62,717 nt of DNA from JAGNKE01 sp964583335 (GTDB lineage: Bacteria; Pseudomonadota; Alphaproteobacteria; Micavibrionales; Micavibrionaceae). The DNA lies in contig CAZOVG010000010.1 of NCBI GenBank assembly GCA_964583335.1, forward strand, positions 1 through 62,717, given 5' to 3'. A program made the translations under genes and the position numbers. The notes beneath the pieces are model-generated. The model made no database searches. It had not been told where the DNA came from and worked only from the letters and a program-made list of their open reading frames with translations. Shown here piece by piece: positions 8,470 through 16,301 of this stretch (positions are counted from its first letter, which is position 1; each line of letters starts with the position of its first letter).

Positions 8470-8485
8470 TGCAGGATCTGTGCCA
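8470..8485 (-). promoter_or_regulatory. Sigma-54 (-24/-12) promoter of the flgB operon
   Basis: Reading the minus strand, TGGCAC-N5-CTGCA gives the GG and GC pairs exactly ten bases apart, as sigma-54 requires (consensus TGGCAC-N5-TTGCA, one mismatch). Transcription would start near 8458, leaving a leader of about 60 bases to the flgB ATG. The promoter lies head-to-head with, and directly adjoins, the start codon of the gene at 8486. FlbD, encoded in this window, is the likely activator. Confidence 0.8.
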
Positions 8486-8869
8486 ATGACGGATTTTTTC
8501 GACGACGGCAGCGATGCGGGGGATAAAGACCCGCTAAAGCCTTTAAACGCCTCGATAATTCCGAAAAACAAGACCGCCGTGGCCCTTAAGGACGCGCAAG
8601 GCGGGAAAAAAGTGCCCCGTATCGCCGCCGCCGGGCGGGGGACGATGGCCGAGAAAATCGTTCAGCTGGCGTATGAGAACGGGATTCATGTGCGCGAAGA
8701 TGGTGATTTAGCTCAGCTTTTGGCGAAAATCGAACTGGACAGCCCTATTCCGACCGAGACGTTTCCGGCGGTCGGGGAGATCCTTTCCTACGTGTACCGG
8801 GCCAACGGTCGGCGCGATCCTTTTGACACGGATGAGAAATTTAGCGAGAATAAAGCTGTAAGGGATTGA
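8486..8869 (+). CDS. Stand-alone FlhB C-terminal-domain-like protein
   Basis: A 127-residue soluble protein whose second half (GRGTMAEKIVQLAYENGIHV to VGEILSYVYRANGRR) matches the cytoplasmic C-terminal domain of FlhB after the cleavage site, of the kind called FhlB or YlqH in other bacteria. It lacks NPTH and membrane helices. Such proteins can partly replace or modulate the FlhB switch domain. The start was placed at ATG 8486, nine bases after AGGA. A GTG two codons earlier is possible. It opens a plus-strand run to fliP and faces the flgB operon, whose sigma-54 promoter adjoins its start codon. Confidence 0.85.
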   Translation: MTDFFDDGSDAGDKDPLKPLNASIIPKNKTAVALKDAQGGKKVPRIAAAGRGTMAEKIVQLAYENGIHVREDGDLAQLLAKIELDSPIPTETFPAVGEILSYVYRANGRRDPFDTDEKFSENKAVRD

Positions 8870-8882
8870 AAAAGAGTGTTTT

Positions 8883-9167
8883 ATGACGGTTGAAGCCGGA
8901 GGCATACAGAGCTTTGAGCGCGAGATCGACGCGATCGGCCAAACGATCGCGGAGGCGATCGACACGCTGCGCGGCGGGAAGGCGCCTGTGCTGACCGGGC
9001 TCGGGGTGCGGGTCGAGACGCTTTGCCGCCGGGTGGCCAAGGTGGACGCGCCGACGGCGCAAGCGGTTCAGCCGCTGATGGCCGGGGTGATCCGGACGCT
9101 GGACGAGCTGGCGGTCGAGATCGAGCGGTATCAGGCCGATCTCGCGGCCAAGGAGGCGGGCGCATGA
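8883..9167 (+). CDS. Small helical protein of unknown function
   Basis: I do not recognise this 94-residue protein. It is almost entirely alpha-helical in pattern with two long amphipathic stretches (about 8-30 and 60-90), resembling in size a small export chaperone or cytosolic adaptor. It lies 13 bases after the FlhB-like gene, and its stop codon overlaps the next start as ATGA, so it is co-translated within a flagellar export operon. A role as an export chaperone or regulator is inferred from position only. Confidence 0.7.
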   Translation: MTVEAGGIQSFEREIDAIGQTIAEAIDTLRGGKAPVLTGLGVRVETLCRRVAKVDAPTAQAVQPLMAGVIRTLDELAVEIERYQADLAAKEAGA

Positions 9168-9676
9168 TGGATTTCATTACACGGCGGCGCGCTTATCATA
9201 TGTTACGGACAGGCCGGAATTTCAAAGGTCTGTTCAAGCTCATCAAGCCGCATGTTCTGGCGAAAGACGCCGACGCGCTTTACATCTATTCGTGTTTTAC
9301 GCTGCCGGAATGGAACGAGGACGACGAGGCGTTTTTCAAACGGCGGTTCAAGTATTTGCGCTTCGCCGCGCAAGCCGGACACATTGAGGCGCTGCACGAA
9401 GTGGGGCTGATCTATCATACGGGGTTCGGCGGGGTGGAACAGGATAAGCGCAAGGCGGCGCAGATTTTCAAGGCTGCGGCGGAAAAGGGTCATCCGGCAT
9501 CCATGCTTTTTTACGGGCTGGACCTTTTTTATGGATCTTGCGGGATCGAAAAGGACGAGAGTCTGGGGATCAGCTATGTCACGCAGGCGGTTGACAACGG
9601 CGTCAAAGACGCGCGGTATACGCTCAACAAGCTTTTGAAGCTTGTCGAACTCTCGAAACAGCAGAGCGCGTCATGA
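9164..9676 (+). CDS. Sel1-repeat (TPR-like) protein
   Basis: A 170-residue soluble protein with about three Sel1-like repeats between residues 65 and 160 (for example AAQAGHIEALHEVGLIYHTG, AAEKGHPASMLFYGLDLFYG, AVDNGVKDARYTLNKLL). Such repeats are protein-binding scaffolds. The start is the ATG that overlaps the previous stop, preceded by AGGAGG seven bases upstream. The next gene, fliO, again overlaps as ATGA. Sel1 proteins are not standard parts of the export gate, so it may be a lineage-specific assembly factor. The partner is unknown. Confidence 0.85.
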   Translation: MMDFITRRRAYHMLRTGRNFKGLFKLIKPHVLAKDADALYIYSCFTLPEWNEDDEAFFKRRFKYLRFAAQAGHIEALHEVGLIYHTGFGGVEQDKRKAAQIFKAAAEKGHPASMLFYGLDLFYGSCGIEKDESLGISYVTQAVDNGVKDARYTLNKLLKLVELSKQQSAS

Positions 9677-10011
9677 GCGGAGATATGATGTTTGAATTGG
9701 GGCGCATGATCGCCGCGCTGGTCCTCGTGATTGCGCTGATGGGCGGGTTCGCCCTGCTTCTCAAGAAGCTCGGGCTTTCGGGGCCGGTTTCTGTCAATAC
9801 CGGGCGCAAACGGCTCAAGATCGTCGAGTCGGTTCCGTTGGACGCGCGGCGGCGGCTGGTTCTTGTTCAGTGTGACGAGGCGCAGCATCTTGTGATCCTC
9901 GGCCCCGGCGGCGAGACGGTCATCAAGACCGATATTCCGGCGAACGACCGCGCGGAGGCTTCGGCTGCCGCGCCCTGCCCCTCCCCTGTGGATGCTTCGG
10001 GCAAATCCTGA
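9673..10011 (+). CDS. fliO: Flagellar export gate assembly protein FliO
   Basis: A 112-residue protein with a single membrane helix (about 10-30, MIAALVLVIALMGGFALLL), then a basic segment and a small cytoplasmic domain containing RLKIVESVPLDARRRLVLVQ, the FliO signature. FliO assists assembly of FliP into the export gate. It overlaps the Sel1 gene by four bases and precedes fliP by 57 bases, the standard partner. The 5' overlap chain ties it to the upstream orphans. Confidence 0.92.
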   Translation: MSGDMMFELGRMIAALVLVIALMGGFALLLKKLGLSGPVSVNTGRKRLKIVESVPLDARRRLVLVQCDEAQHLVILGPGGETVIKTDIPANDRAEASAAAPCPSPVDASGKS

Positions 10012-10068
10012 GGCTCCGCTTTTGCACCGCCCTGCCCGCGTGTAGGATTCCGGAAACGGAACCGATTC

Positions 10069-10875
10069 ATGATTCTTTCTCGGACAGATGTTCGCCGCCT
10101 GTTTTCCCTGCGGGGCTGCTCCCGGAGAACAGCTTTTTTCGCAGCGGCGGTTATTCTGCTCGCCCTGATTTTTGCCTTGCCCGCCTTCGCGCAGGGAATC
10201 TCGATCGATTTCGGGCAGGAGGGCGACGCGACCGCCAGCGGGCGGGTCATCCAGATCGTCGCGCTGCTTACGGTGCTCTCGCTCGCGCCGTCGATCCTGA
10301 TTATGATGACGTGCTTTACGCGGATCATCGTCGTGCTGTCGTTCCTGAGGACCGCCATCGGTATCCAGCAGACGCCGCCGAATACGGTCGTGATCTCGCT
10401 TGCGCTGTTTTTGACGTTTTTCATCATGACGCCCACGTTGCAGGCGGCGTACGAGTCGGGCGTCAAGCCGCTGATCGAGGAGCAGATCGACGAAGTGACC
10501 GCGTTCGAGCGGACAACCGCGCCGTTCAAGCGGTTCATGCTGGACAATACGCGGGTTAAGGATCTTGAGCTGTTCGTGGGCCTCAGCAAGGCCGGGCCGT
10601 TCGATTCCCCCGAGGCGATCCCGCTTCACATCGTCATTCCGGCCTTTATGATCTCGGAGTTGCACCGGGCGTTCGAGATCGGGTTCATGCTGTTCCTGCC
10701 GTTTTTGATCATCGACCTTGTGACGGCCTCGATCCTGATGTCCATGGGCATGATGATGCTGCCGCCCGTCACGGTCTCGTTGCCGTTCAAGATTATCTTC
10801 TTTGTTCTCGTTGATGGGTGGAGTCTTGTTGCGGGCTCTCTGATCCAGAGCTTTGATTCAGGATTAGTTCCCTAG
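10069..10875 (+). CDS. fliP: Flagellar export gate protein FliP
   Basis: A 268-residue inner-membrane channel subunit of the flagellar type III exporter. An N-terminal signal-peptide-like segment (about 18-45) is followed by LLTVLSLAPSILIMMTCFTR and LRTAIGIQQTPPN, both highly conserved in FliP, and the C-terminal MSMGMMMLPPVTVSLPFKI block. Length is normal. Its last 83 bases overlap, on the opposite strand, the end of the small membrane-protein gene at 10793-11176. Confidence 0.96.
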   Translation: MILSRTDVRRLFSLRGCSRRTAFFAAAVILLALIFALPAFAQGISIDFGQEGDATASGRVIQIVALLTVLSLAPSILIMMTCFTRIIVVLSFLRTAIGIQQTPPNTVVISLALFLTFFIMTPTLQAAYESGVKPLIEEQIDEVTAFERTTAPFKRFMLDNTRVKDLELFVGLSKAGPFDSPEAIPLHIVIPAFMISELHRAFEIGFMLFLPFLIIDLVTASILMSMGMMMLPPVTVSLPFKIIFFVLVDGWSLVAGSLIQSFDSGLVP

Positions 10876-11176
10876 CATAGCCCGAACCGTCAGGCCGAAT
10901 AGCGAGAATCGAGCTTTGATAGCGTGACGCGGCGCCCGAGCGAATCAAGAGGACCATCACCACAAGAAATACAAAGCAGACAAAGAGCAGAAGAACCTGT
11001 GTGGCTTCCTCGTAGCGTCTTTGCTTTATGATATTTCTGGATTCTTCGGACTGTGTGATCTGCGCGAGGATTTGTTCAAGCAGGAGCTGTCTCGCATGCT
11101 CGTCCAACGCTTCGATTGCGTCCGTTTCCTGCGGGGCTTCGTGTTCGTCCTTTGCACTTTTGTCACTTTCGTTCAT
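10793..11176 (-). CDS. Small single-pass membrane protein, unknown
   Basis: A 127-residue protein, not recognised. An acidic helical N-terminal half (EALDEHARQLLLEQILAQIT) leads to one strong membrane helix (about 62-80) and a Ser/Gln-rich tail. It starts 17 bases after the stop of the large TPR gene on the same strand, with AAGGA ten bases before the ATG, so the two are probably co-transcribed. The last 25 codons overlap the 3' end of fliP on the other strand, so the exact end could differ. The case for the gene rests on the ribosome binding site, membrane helix and operon position. Confidence 0.6.
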   Translation of the reverse strand: MNESDKSAKDEHEAPQETDAIEALDEHARQLLLEQILAQITQSEESRNIIKQRRYEEATQVLLLFVCFVFLVVMVLLIRSGAASRYQSSILAIRPDGSGYARELILNQSSGSESPQQDSTHQREQRR

Positions 11177-11193
11177 CGGACGCAGATCCTTGG

Positions 11194-14100
11194 TCAGTGC
11201 GAGTCTGGAGCCTTGGCGGCCCCTGCGGACTCGGTCGGCGGCGGGTCGGCGGCCTTGTAGGCATTGAGGAACTCCTTGAAGAGATCGACCTCGGAGACGA
11301 CCGACATGAGGGTTTCGCGATCGGCCAGAACGGCGTTGCGGCGTTCGCGCGTGATGACCTCAAACTGGTGCGCCTTCGCGGTTTTGGTCATGGCTTCGCC
11401 GTATTTTTTTCGGAGGTTGGCGATGGCGATGCGGTCATTGGCAAGGTTGAGGGCAACAGCCAAATTCATAACGATCTGCGTGTCTTTTTCATCGAGCGGG
11501 GTGCCGCCAGGGGCTTGATCTTCGAGCACCTGCGTCAGGGCGTCGGCGGCCTCGGCCCAGAAGCCGGCCTGCCACGAGATATCGGCGCGCAGGCGATTGA
11601 TATCGGGGTCGGGCTTCATATCCTTAAGCAGGGTCAGGGCCTGTTCCGAGCGGTTGTCCTGTGCGTAGGCGCGGGCGCGCAGGAGGGTCATTTCGTATTC
11701 GGTGTTCTCCGTTTCCGGCCCGATGGGGGCGATCTTTAGCGGGTTTTCGAGTTTGGAGAGGGTGGCGAGCGCTTTTTGCGGCTGGCGGTCGAGCAGGTAG
11801 ATCACGGCGAGGCGCTTGCCGACGCGGATCAGGTCGTCGCCCTTCAGGCGGTTATTGACCTGATTTTCGAGGATGGCGGCGGCGCGGGTCAGGAGGTCGG
11901 CACGGACGAGGTGTTCGGCGAGCATGCGCGCGAGCTTGTCGCCTTCGGCCCCGGGCGGGCTGAGTTCGCTGAATTGTTCATACAGAGCCACGGCATCGAG
12001 GGCGGAGAGTTTTTCGAGGTCCGGCCCCATGAAGAGGGCGGTGAAGACCTTGCTCATGTCGGTGGTCACGCGGCGGCCGAGTTCGGTTTCGCCCGCGACC
12101 TCGGCGGCGTCGCGCATGATGGACAGGCCCTTGACGTAATCCTTTTTGCGGAAATAGGCATCGCCGAGCCAGTAATTCACCAGCGCCTCGATCTCGTCGC
12201 CGCGCCACGCATAACGGAGGCGTTCGAGCCGGTCGATGACTTTTTCGGTCGGGATCGCGCCCTCCTCGTCCAGCAGGCGGGTCACGGCGAGACCGGCCTT
12301 GACGCGGTAGAGGTCGTCGGGGCCCTTTTCCAGTTCGCGCCAGATATCGACGGCCTTTTGTTTTTGGCCCCTCTGGCGGGCGGATTCACCGCGAAGGTAG
12401 GTCAGGGCCGCGCTCATCGGCGCATCGAGGTCGGCCTTGTAATGTTCGATCAGGGCCAGCAATTCATCGGCCTGATCGATCTTGCCCGCGCGAAGCAGAA
12501 CCTCGGAGAGGACCAGCGCGACGCGCCTACTGACCTGTCCGGGATATTCATAGAACGGGCCGAGGTTTGCGGGCATAACGTCGATGGCCTGCTGCCAGTC
12601 GCCGAGGTCGGCGAGCACGAAGGCCTTCCAGTAGCCTACCTCTTCGTAAGGTTTGAGTTCGGGCTTTTGGAGGTAAGCGAGGGCAACGTCGGTTTTTCCA
12701 TCGAAGGCGGTCGCCATGCCGCGCAGGGCGATGAATTCCGGGTTTTTTGCGATCTCGGGCAATTCCTGCGCCGCGAAATCGAGGAAGCCCAGCGCCTCCG
12801 CTCCCATGCCGCTCAGCAGATAGGCCTTGGCGAGGGCGATGAGGTCTTCGGCTCTCGCGGCCTTGGTATATTGCGGGAGCGCGGCCAGAACGAGCGTCTT
12901 ATTCTTCTCGAGAGCCTCGAAGGGAATTCTTTGCCATTCTGAAAAATTGAATATGCGCGGGCCCGATGCGACCGGGGCGCCCTTGTGAACGGGCCGTGAT
13001 TCCTGTTCGAGCGCGGCGCTGCTGACCGTGCTATCGGACAGGATGGCGAGGCCGCCGGGGCGCGAAATTTCAATGCCTTGCGCGGTGATTTCGACTTCGA
13101 GGTCGTCAACCTTCGGCAGGATGGCCAACCCGACGATAGAGCGCACCATCGTGAAATCCACGAAATCCCTCTCCGGCCCGGCGAATTGTTCGGCGGATTT
13201 TACGGTGACGATTTTAAGCGCCTGTCCGGTTATGGGATCGGGGATTTCGAGAATGGCGGTCGCATCTTTGACGGGCCAGATAATCTTGCCGCCGCGCGAA
13301 AAATTGCCGCCGCGCGCGATGCGCTCCGGTTCAATGGGTTTGTCTGTTCCCTCTTGTTTATCGAGAATGATTTTCCAGGAGAGTTCTCCGCCCTTCGCCT
13401 TCGCAAAGTAGCCTTGAGGGAAGGTGGTTCTGTGCGCCTGTCCGCCCTTGATTTCCTGTCCGGTGAACGGGGCGAAGATGTGCGGCGTCTTGCTGTTTAT
13501 CACGGGCACGAGGTGGCGCGATTCGTGGTCGCTCACGAACCAGAGTTCGCCGCCCCGTTCAAATACAGACACGCCTACGGATGATGTGGAGGTTACCGTC
13601 AGAACGTGCATGGAGGCCGGGTCGGCCTTGATCTGCGGCGGAGGCGGCGCGGCGGGCGCTTGAGCCTTTGGCTCGTCTTTGGTCTTGAGGACGGGCACGG
13701 GGGTTATGCCCGCTTCGTCGCGCTGGGGCTCGGGCGGTTTGGCCTCGACTTCGGGGGCTGACTTTTGCTGCGGTTTTTCTTCCGGCTTCGCAAGTGGCGG
13801 CGGTTCAGGCGCGGGCGGTGTTTGCGCCTTCGGCGGCTCGGCGGGCTGGCCGTCGATCGGCGGCGGTTTCGGGGAGGTCAGAGTTTCGGGCACCAGCGTG
13901 ATGTTGAGGCCGGGGGCTTTGTTTTCAGCTTCGGGCGGCAAAGAGTGCGGCAGTTCCGCCGTTTTTACGGGTGGTTTTTCCGGCGCGGGTTCGGGCGGCT
14001 TTTCGGCAGCCTTTTCCGGTTCCGGCGGTTTTTGTTCGGGGGTTAGCGCGGCCGCATGGGCGGGCGGTTCCAGCGGCGGTACGGGCGGAACGGCTTCGGT

Positions 14101-14583
14101 TTTAGCGGGTTCGGGCTTGGGTTTTTTGGCCGGGACGGGAATGTCTTCGGGCTTCGCGGCGGCTAGCGTTTCAGGTTTCGGTTCGTCCTTGGGCTTTTCG
14201 GGGTTGTAGACGTCCACCACGAAACGCTTGCCCATCAGCATGAAGGCCTTCACCTTGCTGCTTTCCGGGACGATCATGGAGACGATCAGAGGATCGTTTT
14301 TCAGAACGCGGAAGCCGGTTACGTTGTCGAGCTTGGAGGGATCAAATCCGGAAAGATCAAGGCGGGCGGCCTCCTTGAAGCGAACGATCAGAAGGTCCTT
14401 CTTGCTTTCGTCGATTTCGAATTTAACCGCCCGGCCCCAATCGAAGACCACGCGCGAATACGTCTCGTGCGTCCCCGATCTCACCGCAATCTTTTGCTGG
14501 GCGAAGGATGGCCGGGGATAAGCACAAGCGAACGCGAGAGACAGGACAGAAAAGCCGAACAAAAACAATCTTTTCATGTTCAT
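11194..14583 (-). CDS. Very large secreted TPR protein with proline-rich linker
   Basis: A 1129-residue exported protein. The start was set at MNMKRLFLF (14583; 14577 is equally possible) because a signal peptide ending near SFAQQ follows directly. Residues about 30-130 resemble an AMIN-type beta domain (GTHETYSRVVFDWGRAVKFE). About 130-350 is a low-complexity Pro/Glu/Lys/Ala stretch, about 350-560 contains more beta-rich sequence, and 560-1100 is a long series of TPR-like helices (for example YLRGESARQRGQKQKAVDIW). The layout resembles periplasmic scaffold proteins that span to the cell wall. The gene lies among flagellar operons and points toward fliP. A role in polar or motor-associated structure is inference. 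I know no family name for it. Confidence 0.8.
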   Translation of the reverse strand: MNMKRLFLFGFSVLSLAFACAYPRPSFAQQKIAVRSGTHETYSRVVFDWGRAVKFEIDESKKDLLIVRFKEAARLDLSGFDPSKLDNVTGFRVLKNDPLIVSMIVPESSKVKAFMLMGKRFVVDVYNPEKPKDEPKPETLAAAKPEDIPVPAKKPKPEPAKTEAVPPVPPLEPPAHAAALTPEQKPPEPEKAAEKPPEPAPEKPPVKTAELPHSLPPEAENKAPGLNITLVPETLTSPKPPPIDGQPAEPPKAQTPPAPEPPPLAKPEEKPQQKSAPEVEAKPPEPQRDEAGITPVPVLKTKDEPKAQAPAAPPPPQIKADPASMHVLTVTSTSSVGVSVFERGGELWFVSDHESRHLVPVINSKTPHIFAPFTGQEIKGGQAHRTTFPQGYFAKAKGGELSWKIILDKQEGTDKPIEPERIARGGNFSRGGKIIWPVKDATAILEIPDPITGQALKIVTVKSAEQFAGPERDFVDFTMVRSIVGLAILPKVDDLEVEITAQGIEISRPGGLAILSDSTVSSAALEQESRPVHKGAPVASGPRIFNFSEWQRIPFEALEKNKTLVLAALPQYTKAARAEDLIALAKAYLLSGMGAEALGFLDFAAQELPEIAKNPEFIALRGMATAFDGKTDVALAYLQKPELKPYEEVGYWKAFVLADLGDWQQAIDVMPANLGPFYEYPGQVSRRVALVLSEVLLRAGKIDQADELLALIEHYKADLDAPMSAALTYLRGESARQRGQKQKAVDIWRELEKGPDDLYRVKAGLAVTRLLDEEGAIPTEKVIDRLERLRYAWRGDEIEALVNYWLGDAYFRKKDYVKGLSIMRDAAEVAGETELGRRVTTDMSKVFTALFMGPDLEKLSALDAVALYEQFSELSPPGAEGDKLARMLAEHLVRADLLTRAAAILENQVNNRLKGDDLIRVGKRLAVIYLLDRQPQKALATLSKLENPLKIAPIGPETENTEYEMTLLRARAYAQDNRSEQALTLLKDMKPDPDINRLRADISWQAGFWAEAADALTQVLEDQAPGGTPLDEKDTQIVMNLAVALNLANDRIAIANLRKKYGEAMTKTAKAHQFEVITRERRNAVLADRETLMSVVSEVDLFKEFLNAYKAADPPPTESAGAAKAPDSH

Positions 14584-15467
14584 CAGGTTGCCACATGCGC
14601 TTGCAGCGGTCCAGTGGGTTCGCACAAGTCGTAAAAGTTAAGTGTGCCAAGTGTTAAGTTGCAGGAACCTGAGGCTGCGCCAGAGGATGACGGGTTAGAA
14701 CCCCGATATGAATCGCGAAGGCGCGAAGACGCCAAGCTTTCCATGTCATTCCGGAGAAGGCCGGAATCTATGGTGAGGGTTTGACTGGATCCCCGCCTGC
14801 GCGGGGATGACAAGGGGGCCGGGCGGACGTTTTTCGTCATTGCGAGGAGGCCGGAGGCCGACGAAGCAATCTATCTTGCGCAACAAATGGATTGCTTCAC
14901 CCGCCGGGGCGGGTTCGCAATGACGGGGTTTGCCTTGGCTGTCCTTCGGCTAAAAGCTGTAATACCGCCATGAATCGCAAAGACGCGAAGACGCTAAGCT
15001 TTCTGTGGAACACGACGATTTTAAAGTTATGTCATTCCTGCGGAAGCAGGAACCTCGGGAGACTTCTCTCAGTTTGAAACACAAAGCACACGGCGCGGGC
15101 GGCGGCTCTGTCGTCATTGCGGAGAGGCTGGAGACCGACGAAGCAATCTATGCGGTGGCCTCAATGGATTGCTTCACCCGCCGGGGCGGGTTCGCAATGA
15201 CGGTTTTTGTCTCTGCTGTCATGCTGGAGAAGGCGGGAATCCCGATAGGAATCGCGAAGGCGCGAAGTTTTCTTTGAAACACAACGTTCACAACGAAAAC
15301 CAGCGTCATTCACGCGAAGGCGGGAATCCGTGATGACAGTTTGACTGGATCCCCGCTTTCGCGGGGATGCATAGGAGAGATGGCTAGAGAGACCGAGGGT
15401 CATCAGGTCCCTGCTTTCAGCCTTAGCCAAGGCTTCGGCAGACACGTCGCGGGGATGACAAGGGGGG
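14584..15467. repeat. 884-base block of mosaic interspersed repeats
   Basis: No gene was seen. From about 14836 to 15203 a 90-base imperfect palindrome (CGTCATTGCG ... CGCAATGACG) occurs twice, separated by a linker of about 180 bases (14928-15110). The same palindrome-linker-palindrome order recurs at 59682-60050 and 62491 onward. Positions 15286-15461 copy 941-1116. Short hairpins with GATCCCCGC arms are also present. The block separates the converging ends of motB-like transcription (15468) and the start of the TPR gene. Confidence 0.88.
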
Positions 15468-16301
15468 CTATTCGATTACGAGAAGCTCGCGCTCCAGGCC
15501 GTTATCGCGCAGGATCACGATGTCGATGCTGTTTCGGACGGGCGGTTGCGCCCCCTGCCCCGGCGGCGCGGCGGCGCGGGTGATAATGTCCCTTGTGTAG
15601 CCGGTTTGGCGGAAAATAAGGGCCGCGCGTACGCCATTATCCATAGATTGTTCCCATGTGGCGCCGTGGCCGATGATCTCTATGCGGTTTTTTATCCGCG
15701 CTATCGTGTCGGCCAGTATGACCATCGCGGCGCGGGTTTTTGATTCCTGCTTCGGCTCCGGCGCGGCTTGCGCCGAAGACGGCGGCGGCTCGGCCGTTCT
15801 GAGGATGTCGTCGGGCAGCGCGATCACCAGACGATCACTAAGTTGCGTTATGGAAAAATTTGTTATCGCGCGCTCCCTGAATGTCTGCTCCAGAAGGCTT
15901 TTGAGGTATGGAAGGCTGAGGGCGCGGGTCAGGTCGATCTTATCAATGCTTATCGTTTCCTGCGGGCCTGCGCGATACGGCTCCGCAAATTTCTTGGTGA
16001 ACTGGCTGCTGAGCGCGGTAGAGACTTCTTCCCATTTATCCTCCTCCGGCACAGACATGGCGTAGAGCATTACAAAGAAGGTCAGCATGAGGGCGATCAC
16101 ATCGGTGAAGGTAATCAGCCAGAGCTTGACCTCATCCTCGTCTGGCGGCTGTTCGACCCTTTTCATATAGGCGGTTGGCCCCTCGGGGGGTTGGTTACGG
16201 GCGGCGGGTTTTTCGTCCTGATCGGCGCGGTCTTGCGAGTCCTCGTCGCCTTCGTCTTCGAAGCCATACTCATCCGACCATGTTTCCGATGACGCGGTCA
16301 T
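15468..16301 (-). CDS. MotB-like stator protein with proton-binding Asp
   Basis: A 277-residue protein. A long acidic N-terminal tail (1-57) precedes one membrane helix (about 59-82) containing WLITFTDVIALMLTFFV, where Asp67 stands exactly where MotB carries its essential proton-binding aspartate. A linker with Pro/Ser/Ala-rich sequence follows, then a C-terminal OmpA-like fold that is degenerate: IEIIGHGATW replaces the usual GHTD motif, and NSIDIVIL stands at the RRVEI position. It starts at TAATG, overlapping by one base the stop of the second MotB-like gene, so the pair is translationally coupled. motA lies far away at 47858. Confidence 0.85.
   Translation of the reverse strand: MTASSETWSDEYGFEDEGDEDSQDRADQDEKPAARNQPPEGPTAYMKRVEQPPDEDEVKLWLITFTDVIALMLTFFVMLYAMSVPEEDKWEEVSTALSSQFTKKFAEPYRAGPQETISIDKIDLTRALSLPYLKSLLEQTFRERAITNFSITQLSDRLVIALPDDILRTAEPPPSSAQAAPEPKQESKTRAAMVILADTIARIKNRIEIIGHGATWEQSMDNGVRAALIFRQTGYTRDIITRAAAPPGQGAQPPVRNSIDIVILRDNGLERELLVIE

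Noticed and set aside
13679..14209. Gly/Ser-rich open frame of 176 codons opposite the large TPR gene
   Set aside because: It is the reverse complement of the Pro/Glu/Lys-rich linker of the TPR protein, which yields Gly/Ser runs by chance.
14892..15277. Short open frames inside the repeat blocks (also at 25513-26002, 59739-60058 and 62342-62584)
   Set aside because: The frames follow repeat copies, have no ribosome binding sites and give the same peptides wherever the repeat occurs.
14584..15467. CRISPR array
   Set aside because: The repeats are long, few, palindromic and unevenly spaced, without the regular short repeats and unique spacers of a CRISPR array, and no cas gene is present.
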